64,000 nt of DNA from Kappaphycus alvarezii (taxonomy: Eukaryota > Rhodophyta > Florideophyceae > Gigartinales > Solieriaceae): assembly GCA_002205965.3 (NCBI GenBank), contig NADL03000512.1, forward strand, positions 806,001 through 870,000, in the 5' to 3' direction. The translations under genes were made by a program, and so were the position numbers. This document shows, piece after piece, positions 13,201-26,270 of this stretch; position 1 is the stretch's first letter, and each line of letters opens with the position of its first letter. The notes below the pieces were generated by a model, which was not told the DNA's origin, did no database searches, and saw only the letters and a program-made list of their open reading frames with translations.

Positions 13201-14596
13201 TCCTATTTCTCTCTAGTAAATCTTAGTAAAATCCGTCTGAAGTCGTGGGACTTTGCGGTACAAGCTCATTGATTTTTCGACAATCATCGTAAATCCGACA
13301 GAAATATCTGAGAAATGTTTGTCCTACACGAAAGGGAGCAGCGAAGGGTTTCGATTTTTCCATTATCTTGAAGCTTTATTGCGGCAACGAAATAACTTGC
13401 GAGCATCTCATAAACTATTTTGCCATATGACATTATCTCACTAATATTATTGAAGAATAATTTTCACGCAGCACCATCGAAGCAATGAATGAACAAATAC
13501 GTCTCCGCGCCGTGCAAAGCAAATGTTGTCGAGAAGCGATATTATAAAAGTTAATGTTTTTTAGATATTCTGGGAAATTGTGCGAGAGAAATTCATGTTC
13601 TTGAACATTTGATGGATGCAGAGCGCCTTAGGTGCATCTTCTATATCTTTTTTCGAGGTAAGTCTCGAAGTTTTTTGGTTGTTAGATGGCCTTTTCCGGA
13701 TGAACATATTCTTGCGGTTCTCCAGACGCGATGATAGCTTCATTACGCGTATTGATTAGGATTGAGGTCACGGGGGTTACATGCAGCGGGAGTATCGCAC
13801 TAGTATTGTTCGTACCCCGCCATGAATCTCTGGTCCAAAGAAATACAGCTTAATGGAGCTTATGCTCCCATCAATTAGGCTTAAACTTCCAGTTAGTATC
13901 CCATTTGTATGTGATATGGATGTTTGGTGAAAATCCTCTTATTTCAGAATAGCAGCAAGAGTAACTAAAAACTCTAATTCCATAAAATAGCACTAATTTG
14001 TCCGCAAAGAGATATATATTCTTCATTTTCTCCGCCTTTAACAATGTAAAGCCATTTTCACTTCTATCGGAACCTTCTCGGAAGAAAAAAGTTCGGAGAA
14101 TATAATAAGCACCCGAAAAGGGAAGATTCAAGTTTTAAAGAATCTTTCGGTGAACCTCATACGCGGGGAAGGATGCAGATTTCGTATAAAGTCTGCAACT
14201 TCTTCGGTAATCGAAGGTTCACGCACAGTACTCGAGGGTTCAAGTTCTTATCCTCTTCAAAGTGAATCGAAAAACACTTAAGCGTGGATTTCACAGCTCG
14301 CAGGGATTTGCCCGGGTATTCTTCTTTTAAAGACGCTGAGTTGATTAAGCGAAGTATTTTCGCTTCGTCAACTCATACGATGAGATTGGGATTTAAACTA
14401 TTATTGACGTTCTCCAGAACCCCGTGTTCCACCATAAGATTGGAAGAGCAGACGATTGGGATATTGAAAAAGCAGTATTCGGAAGAGAAGATTTGGGAAA
14501 CGGGAAGAAATTTGTAGGCCAGGAAAGGATGAACTTCGAATGTGGATTTTCGTGGGCCTCTACTTCCGTGCGCAGTATTCTACCTGAATATTATCT
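13201..14596. other. Unassigned stretch
   Basis: Short frames on both strands, nothing recognised. It lies between a Gypsy scrap and the right copy of the diverged repeat and is probably retroelement debris. Confidence 0.35.
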
Positions 14597-14602
14597 GTGC
14601 TA

Positions 14603-14890
14603 TAGTATAGAATACTGGTAGGTAATGGTAAGGGGCAGTTTACTGAGAAGGGCCGGGGCAGGAGCCTTGGCTGTGTAACAAACGTGTCCAATGCTGCTGT
14701 ACTTCTCTGATGGTTTTTCGTCCCCGAATGCTGAGGGGGAGGTAAATTTTTTTAGGATATATCTATTGCAGAGTAGCGGCCCGCACACCCAGCTAGTGCG
14801 ATGCCATTACAGTAGCATCCAGTACATCTAGATAGTTGCCAGTGTAGTATACTGAACAGTTTGTCATATTCCACGAGATACATTGCATAT
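14603..14890 (+). repeat. Diverged repeat, right copy (possible old LTR piece)
   Basis: Begins TAGTATAGAATA and runs parallel to 2,885-3,170 in the same orientation, with the shared blocks listed there. The end near 14,885 is approximate. Downstream, 14,890-15,350 has no gene and may be the rest of an LTR, since it ends in TTCTACA just before a primer-binding-like site. Confidence 0.45.
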
Positions 14891-15348
14891 GAGTAACGTA
14901 ATCTAATTTTGAACACATCGAAACTTGAGTGTGGTGCAATACCAGCTGGAAGCTAGTAACGCCACTGAGATGTTCGAAGCACACTTTCCAGGTTGCGCGG
15001 CAGAACGTGTGGTTTTAGAAACCAAGTTTAGGTTTAAAACCCACTAGGACGTGCTGTCTCTCTGTAGCGTTAAACTTTAGTTAGAGTTAGGTGAACCAAC
15101 AAGAAACCCACCCAGAACAGGGAACCAACCAACAGTTAGCCAAAGTAACGATGATAACTACGGGGCTCTTTCGCCCAAGTTGCAAAACAGTGGCAGTGCT
15201 GAATAGTTGCAAGTATGAGGAATATCTCAGCGTAGGCAGCTGGTTGCCTGTTCACTCTGGAGTTCGGTCATGGACGTAGCGATAAATACCAGTTAGTCTA
15301 GTAGTTAGAGCTAACGGTTAACCAAATAAAATCAAGGCTATTCTACAA

Positions 15349-15360
15349 ATTGGTGGCCGG
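15349..15360 (+). other. Primer-binding-like site (AATTGGTGGCCGG context)
   Basis: TTCTACA is followed within two bases by TTGGTGGCC. LTRs usually end in CA, and the primer-binding site usually starts with TGG a few bases later, so this fits the left end of a plus-strand LTR element. A similar TTGGTGGC follows the candidate LTR at 30,681. I did not find a matching second LTR. Confidence 0.35.
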
Positions 15361-16279
15361 CCGGCGGCGCCATGTGCTGAAAATGGTGAGCTCGAGCTGG
15401 CAATGGTGAGCCGCGCAGCTTAGGGTGTGGAATGCTCCCTTACCGCGTATAGTACTGTACCGTGCTGACAGCGCATCATGCACTTTGCACAGCCATGGTG
15501 TACAGTTAGTATATAAGTGGTCCTTGGACCAAAACCATGGGCCCGAAGCAAACATCAAAGAATAAAAGGTTTCAAAACCATCCGTGGCGACTTCGCGCCA
15601 AAATACGCACCGTATAGTGCAATTGGGATCGCTGTCCCCGATTTGGGACATGGGACAGGGGCCACGTGCTATTGTGCCCAAGGGACCCGGGCACTACACC
15701 CCCCTCGTTAAGTCGCGGATTCGTCGGTATTTCTACTTTTCTCCTCCCCGATCGCTGGCCTAAAAGGCCTAGAAGCGGTCTAAATACCGTTGATGTATAT
15801 ATATCAGTATGGCGTCGAGCACCTGAGATAGAGTCTTTCTCTTCCGATAGTTATCCATCATTATTACTCCTGCTTTACCATCAGTAAGCCAAGGCGTGGC
15901 GCATTCGTTGCCCTAATTCATCCTCTCACTGGATAGCACGGTTTCCATCACCACTTTTTTTGATGTCTGGCATCATCGCACGTGCGGGATCAGAACCCAG
16001 TTCAACCAATACAGTGGTGTCCCCACTTGACTGAGAAACTCTAGTCCCGAGTCCTTTATGGTTGCGAAACCAGGATAAAATCACCATCATGGTGGAGTCC
16101 CCTCTGTAATTAAAATTCACACACTGTACTTGCCGTCCGTCAGCTGTTTGGCATCAAGTGCCGTTGCGCTTTTAAGTTTGATCTAACTATTCTCCCAATG
16201 CCTGGAGTACGAATAAAAACCTCTGATCGAAATCAAATAGCTTGCTGTTGTTGGCTACTAGTGTTTAATACTCTACCAC

Positions 16280-18323
16280 GCCACACTCGTGTGCGTCCCC
16301 CTCTTACTATTATTGTTAGCTATCCCTCTCGTCTTCTTAGGTACAGTAGCCTCACTTGGCAGTAAACGCCTTTGTTCACTACCGTCAGTGTTGTTCACGC
16401 CGCTGATATTGGGCCCAGAGCTGATCAATATGGCTTTTAATAGCCTTGGCGGAAATGGGGAGTGGGTCAATGGGTATTTGTGCATGCCCCTTTTGCGGCA
16501 TCCCGGTTCTCTCATCCTGTAGACTTCTTGGGAAGGAATAACGTTGACTCAGCATTATTCGCTAAAGTATCACAGCTTAATGCTGCCCATATGAGCAATG
16601 CAGCTCTTATTGACACGTATGTCACCAATGGGTTCCTCCCTGGGGAGATCCCTGTTAGTGGCGTCGAGCGCCCGTACTAGCGTCTGTACGCTACCTTTCC
16701 TCTTCATTACATCAAGCATCGTGGTAGCGAGAGTTCAAACTATTCTTACGTAGGCTTTTTCCGTCTGGCTTACAAGCGCCTTCATCGTACAGAGAGTTAC
16801 ATCGTTGTCACCGATTCCGTTGACTTAGATCATATACTATCGCGAAGACGGTGATGTACAGTATATCGATCGCGTCATGGCGCTGGAGCTGAGTCTCGTG
16901 TGGGCTGAGTATCTAATCACTGCTAGCAATGAATGCTTGTCATGCGGAGTTCAACTCTGTGCAGATTATCATTCATATTGCTGCTTGGACCCCGTTCCGC
17001 ATTCGCACCCTCATTTGGGAGCGTGAGTTCCCCAAGCGGGTTGAATTCCTAATCCCGTATCATAATATAGAGGTGGATCGCATCCGCATCGACTATCTGG
17101 CGCGGATGTATGTTACCCCTCATCCGATGTGGCATTGCTTTGAAGTGCCTGATGGCCTACTCGTGGAGCTGCCGCCCATCTTGATTTATTATACTCAGCA
17201 ATTTATCGACAGTTCAGAGACTGGCTTCTGGCGTATGTTCTTCACCGAATAGGTAGCCTCTGTTGCCATCGCGTGGCTATGTGAGCTCTCTGACTCCTTT
17301 CGTTTGTGGTTCCTACCACCTGGGGTATTCGAACAACTTTCAAACTTGGACCTGGACACTGTTCTTGGGGGCACTTCTTATGTTCGGGATCTCATGTTCC
17401 ACTTGGCCGAGTATAACGGCATCAATTGGAATAATTCGGATTCCGTACCTCTCATCGACAATATTTGCAAGAATAGTGCGGGTGGCGTTGGGCTTGGACG
17501 TCGCCGTGCGTCATGCGGTGACTATATTTAGTATAACTTGTTTAAGAAAGAGGTTGTGCCGGTCAACATTGCTCTCGAAGAGCGCGCTCTCCCTAGTCCT
17601 CTGAGTCATTCAGCTCCTCATGGCTACATTCACATGCCTGATGACCTTGTTCAAGTCACCCTGCTGTGCCCACGGTCGACGTCGCAGCCAATATGGACCC
17701 CGATCCAGGTGACTGAAAGCCCATCAGTGGCTCGTATGTGCCTGCTTTCGTTCGTATCTTTCTCATCTTCTGTGGCCTCCATGAGGGCCAATATCCGCGA
17801 AGCAGCGACGTGCTCATCGAGTGGATGAGGTGTCGTTTTGACGATGCCCTTACGGCGTCGGACGTCTTTGTGGCTAAGCCTGCCAATCAGGCGTTGTTAA
17901 GCCGTGTGGGTCTCACTGAAGAACCCATTGGTAACGATTCTCTCGACCTATACTTGGTCTTGAAAACCTTTATGGAGAAATTTCCCAGTGATTAGATTGA
18001 AATCTCTGATAAGAATGCGGCGTCCAATGGGCCCAATGTTGCATCCGCCTCTACCCGTAGCGTCGGCTTCCGTTTTGAGGTCTACTGCTCCTGGAGGTTT
18101 GGCGTCGAGTGAGCCTGCGGCGGGAGTTCGTGCGAGGGCAATCGCGTCGACGCTCCGCTCCGATCCACCTTCCACGATGCCAACCCAAGCCTCTGTGGCA
18201 CCTATGCCTTTGGTAGCTCCTACGCCAGGGAATGCCAACAAACCACTGGCTACCCCGTTCGAGGTGCGTGGTGGTGGCGCGCCTCGTATTGGTGAAGATA
18301 CCGACGACAACAGCTTCTTGTGA
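16280..18323 (+). mobile_element. Plus-strand coding block of an unidentified retroelement
   Basis: About 2 kb of plus-strand sequence has coding character: long frames that overlap end to end (16,289-16,522; 16,462-16,680; 16,929-17,252; 17,304-17,531; 17,738-17,995; 17,988-18,323), moderate GC and a Pro/Ala/Ser-rich end. It begins about 0.9 kb after a primer-binding-like site, so it may be a Gag-like or extra reading frame of an LTR element. I recognise no domain. It is broken in several places. The minus-strand Gypsy at 19.3-22.7 kb faces it head to head. Confidence 0.35.
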
Positions 18324-19280
18324 ATGTTGTCACCGCAACCGTAGTATCCTACCCTCCGTAGTTTGACTTCATGGCTTCTAGCGCCCTCATGTCCGTTAAA
18401 TGTGAATCTGACGTTGAGCGCCCTTTGATTATTAGAGATTAGAACCTCACTTAGAGTTATGACAGCAACTCGTTAGCATAGTCTTCCTTGGTGGACTAAA
18501 CGTCCGAGTTTAGAATTGTATTGAACACCAAAAACAGTAGACGAAATAACTTATCACTGCCAAAAATGAGATTGAAGGCTCACTTAGAGTTCACATCAGT
18601 GCGTTGCACTGATAGTTGCTAGCATTGAGACGCATGAATGGGGTTGTCCTCCCATCGACTATAGTCAAGGTATATGCTGTATTACGAAATGGTAATGTAC
18701 CCATCTTAGGGTTCTAGTTTCCAGCGGCGGGCTACGCCATTTTCGCGTCCCCTTATACCGTTGGCAGCAAATACAGAGAGTCGGGAATTAACATCCTATT
18801 GAATATGTAGTCCGCACGGTAATGATAATACACGGAAAGCTGTGGCGATACGCAAACGACTGGCGCCACTTGAAATCATTGCTTCTTTCGTGAGCCCCTT
18901 TACAGTACTCGCTACTGTAGTGTGCAGTTTAGACCCATTTTCCTCTTACATAAAGCTCAATCTTGACTAAAAGTTCGCTCGCTCGTGGAATCTACGGTTA
19001 CTTCTGTGCTTTTAGTCTTGGTTTAAATACGACAACGCGATGTGTGATGTGGCCTCTGAGACCTAAGGAGGAGATAATTACTAGTCTTTCTATACCCTCG
19101 CCCAGGCCCACGGCCTATCATACTCAGTGAGAATATCTGACGCGTCTCGTGGTTGGGCTTCCCCCCTAAAAGGGCTCAAGATCCTGAAGTAGACTTTGGC
19201 GTTAAACGCCTAAGCATTACTGTAGTCCAGTATAATGCATGAACTTGTAGTCCCACTAGCCTTGACGTTGGACAGCGGTG
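18324..19280. other. Non-coding stretch, possible LTR of one of the flanking elements
   Basis: Stops are dense in all frames. It sits exactly where the 3' LTR of the minus-strand chromodomain Gypsy would be expected, but I could not find its partner copy. Nothing else is seen. Confidence 0.3.
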
Positions 19281-19283
19281 CCG

Positions 19284-22200
19284 TCAGGCTGAAAGTTGCC
19301 GCGGCGTCGAACGCCTTATTGAGTACAATGGGGTGTGAACCCATGTGATAATCGTTAAGTTTGGCGGGAAAGGGAAGCTTACTCCTCTTTCATTAGCGTG
19401 TTGTCGCTGATCTGGGCAATAAGTCCACACTTGGCCAAGTACTTTGCCTTGTTTGGTATCCGAAACACTTAACCTTAAAGAGCGGCCCCCATCTTCTGCT
19501 TCGCCATGCCTAATGATCTTGTCGATCACAGAGTCTTGAGGAGTGAGCCCTTCCTCAGACGTGGTCGCCTGTCCTGGGCTCGAAGTTCTATTGGCACTGA
19601 CTACCGATTCCTTCTCTTTGGGAGGGACTACAGTGATGGCGTTGACGCTCTTTACCGCTGACCTTGTGGTACACCGCGGTGGTTCTGTATCAACGTTGAC
19701 GTTTTCCATCACTGATCGGATGGTGCGACTCTGTACTGTATCTTGTAAGGCTCCTTTGACATCATGGCCATTCGCTCCTTTTGTGGCTCGAACGGCCGGA
19801 CTTCCTATTTGTACTGTATGACTGCCCTCCCGGGCTTGTCTGTGACCGGCCTCGTAGGGAGGCGACGCCACTTTCATGAGAGTCTCTCTTCCTACTAGAT
19901 TCGGAGTCCTCAGTTCTTTCCCTTTGGACAGCAAAGTTGTCATTAACGCCTTGGGTAAACTGCCCCCCTCGTTAGGCTCGACACCTGATATCGTGGGTTC
20001 AAAATCCGTTGTGCCACCGCGGCGGTTAACTTGTACAGAACAAGCTTATTGTCTCGTAATTTAGTCGGTTACTTCCGCCCGAAAAGGGACGTCATTGCCC
20101 TCAATGAGATTCAATCTCTGAGTTACATCGCGTTGCGACTCTGCACTGGAATCAAACCCCTTAATTTAGGTTCACGACTTAAAGTTGGGCTCAAAGCCCC
20201 AAATAAAGTGGCTCCTTTATGTTTTCGAGTACCGATACCTATTAAAGAGGACTGAAATTTCTCTCTTTGAGTGTCATTAAACGCTGGAGTGGAGGTAGGG
20301 CGGTTCACAGCACCCCCGACCAACGAACTGCCAGTAGTAACGGTTGTGGTGGCTTTCGGACCTTGAGGCCTCGTTAGTGGGATACTAGGGTATTCACCGT
20401 TTCGCAATTGGCTTCCTTTGGCCACCTACGGGCCTTCAACATGGCCAACTGGAGTTGCAGCCTCCGTTGGAATTTTGTGCAAGAAGGGGAGGTTGTGATG
20501 GGTTGTTCGTAGACCCAAACCGTAGGGCGCGGACGAGGAATTTCGAGGCGCCGAGGGTTTCGGCCCAGAAGGGAGCGGCACACTGGGTGTTGCGCCAGAG
20601 GACGTGGGACATAGGGACAGAAGAGCCACGCTCAATCCCCGACACGTACGATGAAATTTTCACCCCTCATGTAATTAGATTAGACTTATGCTCTCCCTTC
20701 GAGCTCTGATTGGCTCCTGATAGAATCTCGTCGCTAGAAATTGCCGGTCTGGAAATAATTCCCTTGTTATGCCGATGCTTTGCCTCTTTTGGCAAGTCTG
20801 CCAATCCGCGTGACTTCCTCTCCTTTGAGAGGCAGAATTATACATCAAAAAATACTTCTGGGGTTACTTTTTGAATAGCTATTGACTCGGTGCATTTTAC
20901 ATCTATAAACGCCGCGCGTGTAGCGACCGGCGACAGTGCAGTAATACATCTCGTAAGTTGATATGAACTTTGCGGGTGCCCGCCCTGCTCCAAACGATTT
21001 TGGTCATCAGGAACCTTTGTTGAAGTGGCTACGTTGCCTTGGTGATTCTGAACTTTGTGTTCACTCTGGTTTGTTGCCTTTGGTATCGAAGTGGTGAAGT
21101 ACCCATCCCAACTTCTGACGAAGTTTCGGCATCCATGATGCTATAGTTTGGGCGTACATAACTTACAGATACCCGAGGTTACCCTCAGTTAGCGCCTGTG
21201 ATATGAGCACGTTTTGCGAACCTTCTGCTCACAGTGGCTTAAAGCCTTTCTGGCCCATATTATGGACTGCTACTGGGTTACCGAAACCTTTTGAATCGGG
21301 CGTCGTACCTTCTATGGTATCGAGTACCTGTAGCCTCTCCTTCCCTTGGAGCACATCAGTTGCTATAATAGTATCCATGGGTATCAACCATTTCTTCGTT
21401 CTGGGATCTAATCCCGCCCTGGATAGCGGAGCGATCCGCGGTGCCCGATGCGATTTTCCTTCCTCACTGGCATCTATGCCTGTAGTGGATATCTTACCCA
21501 GGTTAGGTCTCGGTTGAACATTGTGTTCAAGATGACTTCGAAAGTCGGTTCGCTCTTGACGTTGGCTTCGAGTCTTGATGCGCCCGCTCCTTCGCGGCTT
21601 CTTGGTGGGATCGTCCCTATCATCGTAGAAATCCCCGAAATCATTTTCATTTAATTACAAACTGGACTGGTCGTCCTTATTGGCGTTAAACCCCCCGCTA
21701 AGAATAGGGTGCGTGCTTAAAATAGGGTTCAACCCTTCTTCAGTCGCAGGTATCCATACCATCTGATTAGAGTCTAACAATTCATTATTAGTATCAAGTC
21801 CCTCGTTTGCCTGTGTTTCATCTTGAGTTATCTCCAGAATAACGTCCCTTACGGTGGTATCATTACCAACTTGCAGATCTGATCTTGACATATCCAGTCC
21901 CATGTCAGAGGAAACCAAAGGTTTACCCCTTTGTTGGTGGTCACCCGAAGATGTGTTAGCTGGTCGTTGCACTGGGTTTGGCGCCAACACTACACGGTCA
22001 CGTGAGACACGCTCGTGATCGTCTCTTATCTCAATCAGAGTGGTCTTTTCGTTAACATCAATGACCTTTTGAGGTCCATCGGCCACAGGTGCCATCTTAT
22101 GCCTCGGGTTATTCTTACTACAGTACTACTTACGAAAAAATGTGCGATTCTTTCTCAATTGACCCTTTCAATGGTCTCAAATAGCAATTAAAGTTATCTT

Positions 22201-22745
22201 TGTAATTTGTTGGCTCTTAGCCAGTTCGTAGGTTGCTTTAGACATCAATTAACTTAACCAGCTTTGCTAATTTAGAGCATACTGCGATCGATCTGGCACT
22301 TACTCAACCTTAGGCTAAGCATCGACTGCGAGTGGCGGGGGAGTTTTACTGAGAAAAAGCTCAAATGGTGCACCTTGGTAGAGGTATGCGGTTGAGTATT
22401 GTATGCACAAGTAATAACATCGGTGAACAAGTCACAATAACGCGGATGATCCGCAATTTAGTGGCGTAATGCTGCCAATATAGTTCTGTTGAACCTCTCT
22501 ACTTGTCCATTTCATTGTAGTGATGATAGGTGGAGGTGAAGAAGTTCTCGACAACTATCAGCTTGCAAAAGCTTTGGAACAACTTGGCGACGAACTGAGG
22601 CCCATTGTCTAAACAGCTACTTCAGTGGTACATAAAAAGGACCCAGTTGCAAATAAATGACTTTGCGGGATTTATAGCCTAAATGGTCTTCATTGGCACA
22701 GTTCTTACCAACATAGAGTAGCGGTCTAAATCACCAAGAGTTATT
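19284..22745 (-). mobile_element. Ty3/Gypsy fossil with a chromodomain-like end
   Basis: Reading leftwards: integrase core near 22,690-22,520 (an Asp-Asn-Gly-Pro-Gln-Phe motif), the integrase segment ending APFELF near 22,350, the integrase C-terminal domain at 22,095-21,950 (Val-Ser-Arg-Asp-Arg-Val-Val-Leu-Ala-Pro), a long Ser/Thr/Pro-rich linker and a chromodomain-like patch near 19,540-19,420. This is chromovirus-style order. The piece 5' of the integrase is absent, replaced at about 22,745 by unrelated AT-rich DNA. The element is broken in several places. The same integrase C-terminal motif recurs on the plus strand at 25.0 kb, so the two fossils belong to one family. Confidence 0.65.
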
Positions 22746-24545
22746 TGTTACCACGTTTCACTACAAAGCCGCTGTACGATAAAATAACATCTTCTGCGCA
22801 TATATACAACATTGTTTGATTGAAAAAATCAAAAATACAACAATATCTTTTATTGGCTGTATACGATACCGTGCACATCGAAAAATATTCCGATAGTGTA
22901 ATGAGCGCATCACTACTGGGACACGCATGAAACATTTATGATTCCCGCCTAATATTTCAAATACCACTTATATGTTTTATTATAGTGAGCCGTAACCCAG
23001 CAGAAACAATGAAAGGGCTCTGTAAAGCTTTTCATCTGTACACATAAGCGGGTACTGCCCACAACTACTAGATTAAAATGCACGACCCCCATTATATTCA
23101 TGAACTTCACATTTCATTTTGTACAGTACTGTATCGTTTCATGTATTAAATTAATTCATAAAGCGAAATTTTATGACCCCATCTCATTTGATACCGCGAC
23201 AAATTATTTGTAGAATTTCAAGAAAACACTAACAATATCTGCGGATAGTACAGTACTGCAAAATATTTTTGATAACAAAAAGGCTGACTGAAAGCATTAA
23301 CCAATTTCAAAGAACTATGTTTACATGTGTTTATATATGAAAAATATATTAAGCACTACCATTTCATAGGTGTTACCACAGAAAAGAAATAAACTTTAAA
23401 GACACAAAGCAGAAGTAGAACAATAGAGTTCATGTTGACTTCTCTTTTTCTAAGTTGAACTGGAAATTCCAAGTAATACACTTCGTCTTTACCAGTAGAC
23501 ATGTACATTTCGTCTCAAACCCTACAATGGACGGTCATTTTCTCACGTCTCGAGACGTAAGAGAATCTTGGATTTTTTTAAACGAAAAGTTCACTGTAAT
23601 GCGGTACCAGGTGTCACAATCATGATATCAAGACTGTTAACAGTCAATATTAGCTGGGTCTTTGTCATTAATCAGCTCAGGATGTACTCCAAGCCATGAA
23701 GTTGTCTCTAATTTAGAAAGTAATGTACAAAGCTTGACAGTACTGATACCATGACTTTGGCATACATCTTGGTCAAACATCCATTCAAGATTACTTTTAA
23801 CCTCTGCCGACTCCCACTGAATTCCAAAAAAAGAAATGCGTTTCCATCAGAAAATGCATACAAAGGCTCAGCCGAGAGGGATAACAGCCTTAGCTAGATA
23901 TCCCAAGGAAGAAATGAAACAGTACCCTGTTTATCAGCATTATAGGAAGTTCCACAACCAGTACCGGTAGCATACCCCTTCAACTAGAGCTCTAAGCTTG
24001 GTCATCCATGATCTCGGTTTAATCCGACTTAATTATCTCAACATCGTAATGGTCGAAACACAATCAGAACTGGTAGCAGTTCTCACGATTTTCCCTCTCT
24101 GCACACTCAGCTACGCTCCTCACCTGGCAAGATAAACTTCGAGTGCGATCTAATCATGTCTACATCGTGTTGCTCAAACCGTAACCAGTACTGGTAGCAG
24201 TTCCCACAATTCTTATTCCGTGCGTTGTCAGCCTCGCATGTGAATTCGCACGCTCATTGCAATTTCTGCTTAAGAACAATACAGAAAAGACTTTGAAGAA
24301 TGGCGTCGGCATTTCCATTCCTGTCCTGTTGAGAGTGCGTTTGCATGTTGTCCCATCCCGTGCGGACGAGAGAGAACACAAATGTTTACGTGAAATTATG
24401 CTGGTCGCTCACCTGAGAATACATGAGTTTGGAGGTTTCCGGGAAGGCTGGAGGTTGAAGTGGAGGATACACTTTTCATCAAGGGCAGCGGCCATGAGCT
24501 GGGACTTTTCAAACTGTTCTCAACCTGAAAAGGAACTGCCCTTTT
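22746..24545. other. AT-rich stretch interrupting or flanking the Gypsy integrase
   Basis: The minus-strand integrase similarity stops abruptly near 22,745. The next 1.2 kb is AT-rich, with GTACAGTACTGT palindromes at 23,121 and near 23,250, and carries no gene. From about 24.0 kb the composition changes and a two-copy tandem repeat appears. This could be an inserted non-autonomous element, but I found no terminal inverted repeats. Confidence 0.4.
24014..24260 (+). repeat. Two diverged tandem copies, period about 121 bp
   Basis: ACATCGTAATGGTCGAAAC (24,041) recurs as ACATCGTGTTGCTCAAAC (24,162). Both are followed by an ACTGGTAGCAGTT block and a looser match of about 40 bases. The upstream parts also align (TAATCCGACTTAATTATCTC with GCGATCTAATCATGTC). 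The copies are perhaps 70% alike. Function unknown. Confidence 0.5.
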
Positions 24546-24559
24546 TTGAAACATAATTT

Positions 24560-26270
24560 TCGATTAAAAAATCATATAATTTCAACCTCAGTTGTACGTC
24601 GCACACCATCCGAAGGGCTGGACCTATTCACAGGTGCGCTCACCATTGCATACAACCCAAAAGTCCACCGGACTACGAACCTTGCTCCGTTCGAACTTTT
24701 CTTATCAAGAGCGCCAAAGGCCTTGGCCATATAAGGACTGCCGTCCCTAGACGAGGAAGTATCACTTGAAGTGGAAAAATTGGCTTCAGGGTCTTATGGA
24801 GGCAGCGCGTTCTTCCTTAGCCAAGGAACAGGTACGCTAAAAGCTTAACTTTGGTTCGAGGCTTCGAAAGTCCAGGAACGATATCCCGATGGGATCTTAC
24901 GTCTTCTTACGGAAAGAACATTTCGGCAGACAGGAGAGCAAACACAAGCTCGCTCCTGTTGTCTCAGGCGCTTACAGGGTAGTCGAAGTCCAGCTGTTCA
25001 CAGTTGTTATCTCCGACCTAGATGCGCATGAGAAAGTCTCGCGGGACAGAAGGGAGTTAGCTCCAAGTTCTATGGACCGCGAGGGACAGGTCATTTCCGG
25101 GACCCAAAGTATCCAAGCGACCGACGGTCTTAAGACAGTGAAACAGCTCCCAACGGGATAAACAATATCAAAACGTCTTGCACACATCGACGGTCAACCA
25201 AGGGATGAGATCCCGACCTCATCGAAGTTCAGCGACCTTACAGTACACCCAAAGGTCTGACAGACCAACAGCAAAGGTAGGATGCTTCCTCAAGTGATGC
25301 AGTAGCTGGCGACGCCAACATGCAACAGGATATCTCTCGTAGAGCCTAATAAACTCCAACGAAAATCAAGAAGGAGATGCTTCAAAAGAAAGTAGGACTT
25401 CACTGAAGTCATTGATGAATGAAAAGACTTTGAAAAGGCCACTAGATAATATCGAAACTTCATCGAAGTCGTTGATCAAAAACCAAACTTTGGAAAAGTC
25501 ATCGTAAATTACCAAAGCTTCGACGAGGCCATTGAAAGAATTAACGCGCAGTCAATCAAAAAAAAATTAACCAAAAGGTTATTACGCGAAAGTCGCTACG
25601 CAAAATAGCTAAGCCTAAAGGTCTGGACTATTGCGTGATGACGCTGGTTCCCAACGGGAACTCAGAGCAAACTAAAAGAACTAATTCCTATTTGTAACAA
25701 AAGGTCGACGTCATAACCTTCAAGCCCAAAGATCCGAAGGATCTAGAGTCTGATGAAGAAGACGACGACGCCACAGACATGGGAATTTCTCGAAGAGATA
25801 ACGCGACTACGGAGGGGTTCGATGAAGAGTAGTACCTTCAAAGAGGAAGAAGAAAAAAAATTTGAAGAGGTCGTCTCGAAGGGTGACGCGTAGTCAAACC
25901 CAACAATAACAGAACCATCAGCTTCATACACAAGAGTCGCGCCTTGATATCGTGAAAAAATCCATGAGGGCAAGACTCAATACGTCATCTAAGCTCTGAC
26001 AGAGCATGCAGAAGCCGAAGACGGCGAGATGCTGTACAAAGTACATTGGTATGGCTTCTCGAAGAAAGACGCCATATGGGAGCCCATCTCGGGTCTTGCA
26101 GTATCATTGCAGGAAAAAGCTGCCACTGAAAGAGGAAATAGACTCGGCACAGCCGGATTAAAACAGGGACTAACGGCCTTCGAATCTCGCATGACCCTCT
26201 CAGTGTCCACGGTGAAAAGATGCAACCCATCAACGCAAACTTATGTGCACCGCGCGACAGACAACTAGTT
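24560..26270 (+). mobile_element. Ty3/Gypsy fossil: integrase end plus chromodomain
   Basis: The plus strand carries the integrase segment near 24,640-24,715 (Asn-Leu-Ala-Pro-Phe-Glu-Leu), the integrase C-terminal domain at 24,889-25,065 (Glu-Ser-Lys-His-Lys-Leu-Ala-Pro, then Glu-Lys-Val-Ser-Arg-Asp-Arg), and a well-formed chromodomain at about 26,010-26,110 (Tyr-Lys-Val-His-Trp-Tyr-Gly-Phe, then Ile-Trp-Glu-Pro). It is the same family as the minus-strand fossil at 19.3-22.7 kb. The part between the integrase and the chromodomain (25.15-25.98) is unusually rich in small hairpins. It is broken and of moderate to old age. Confidence 0.65.
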
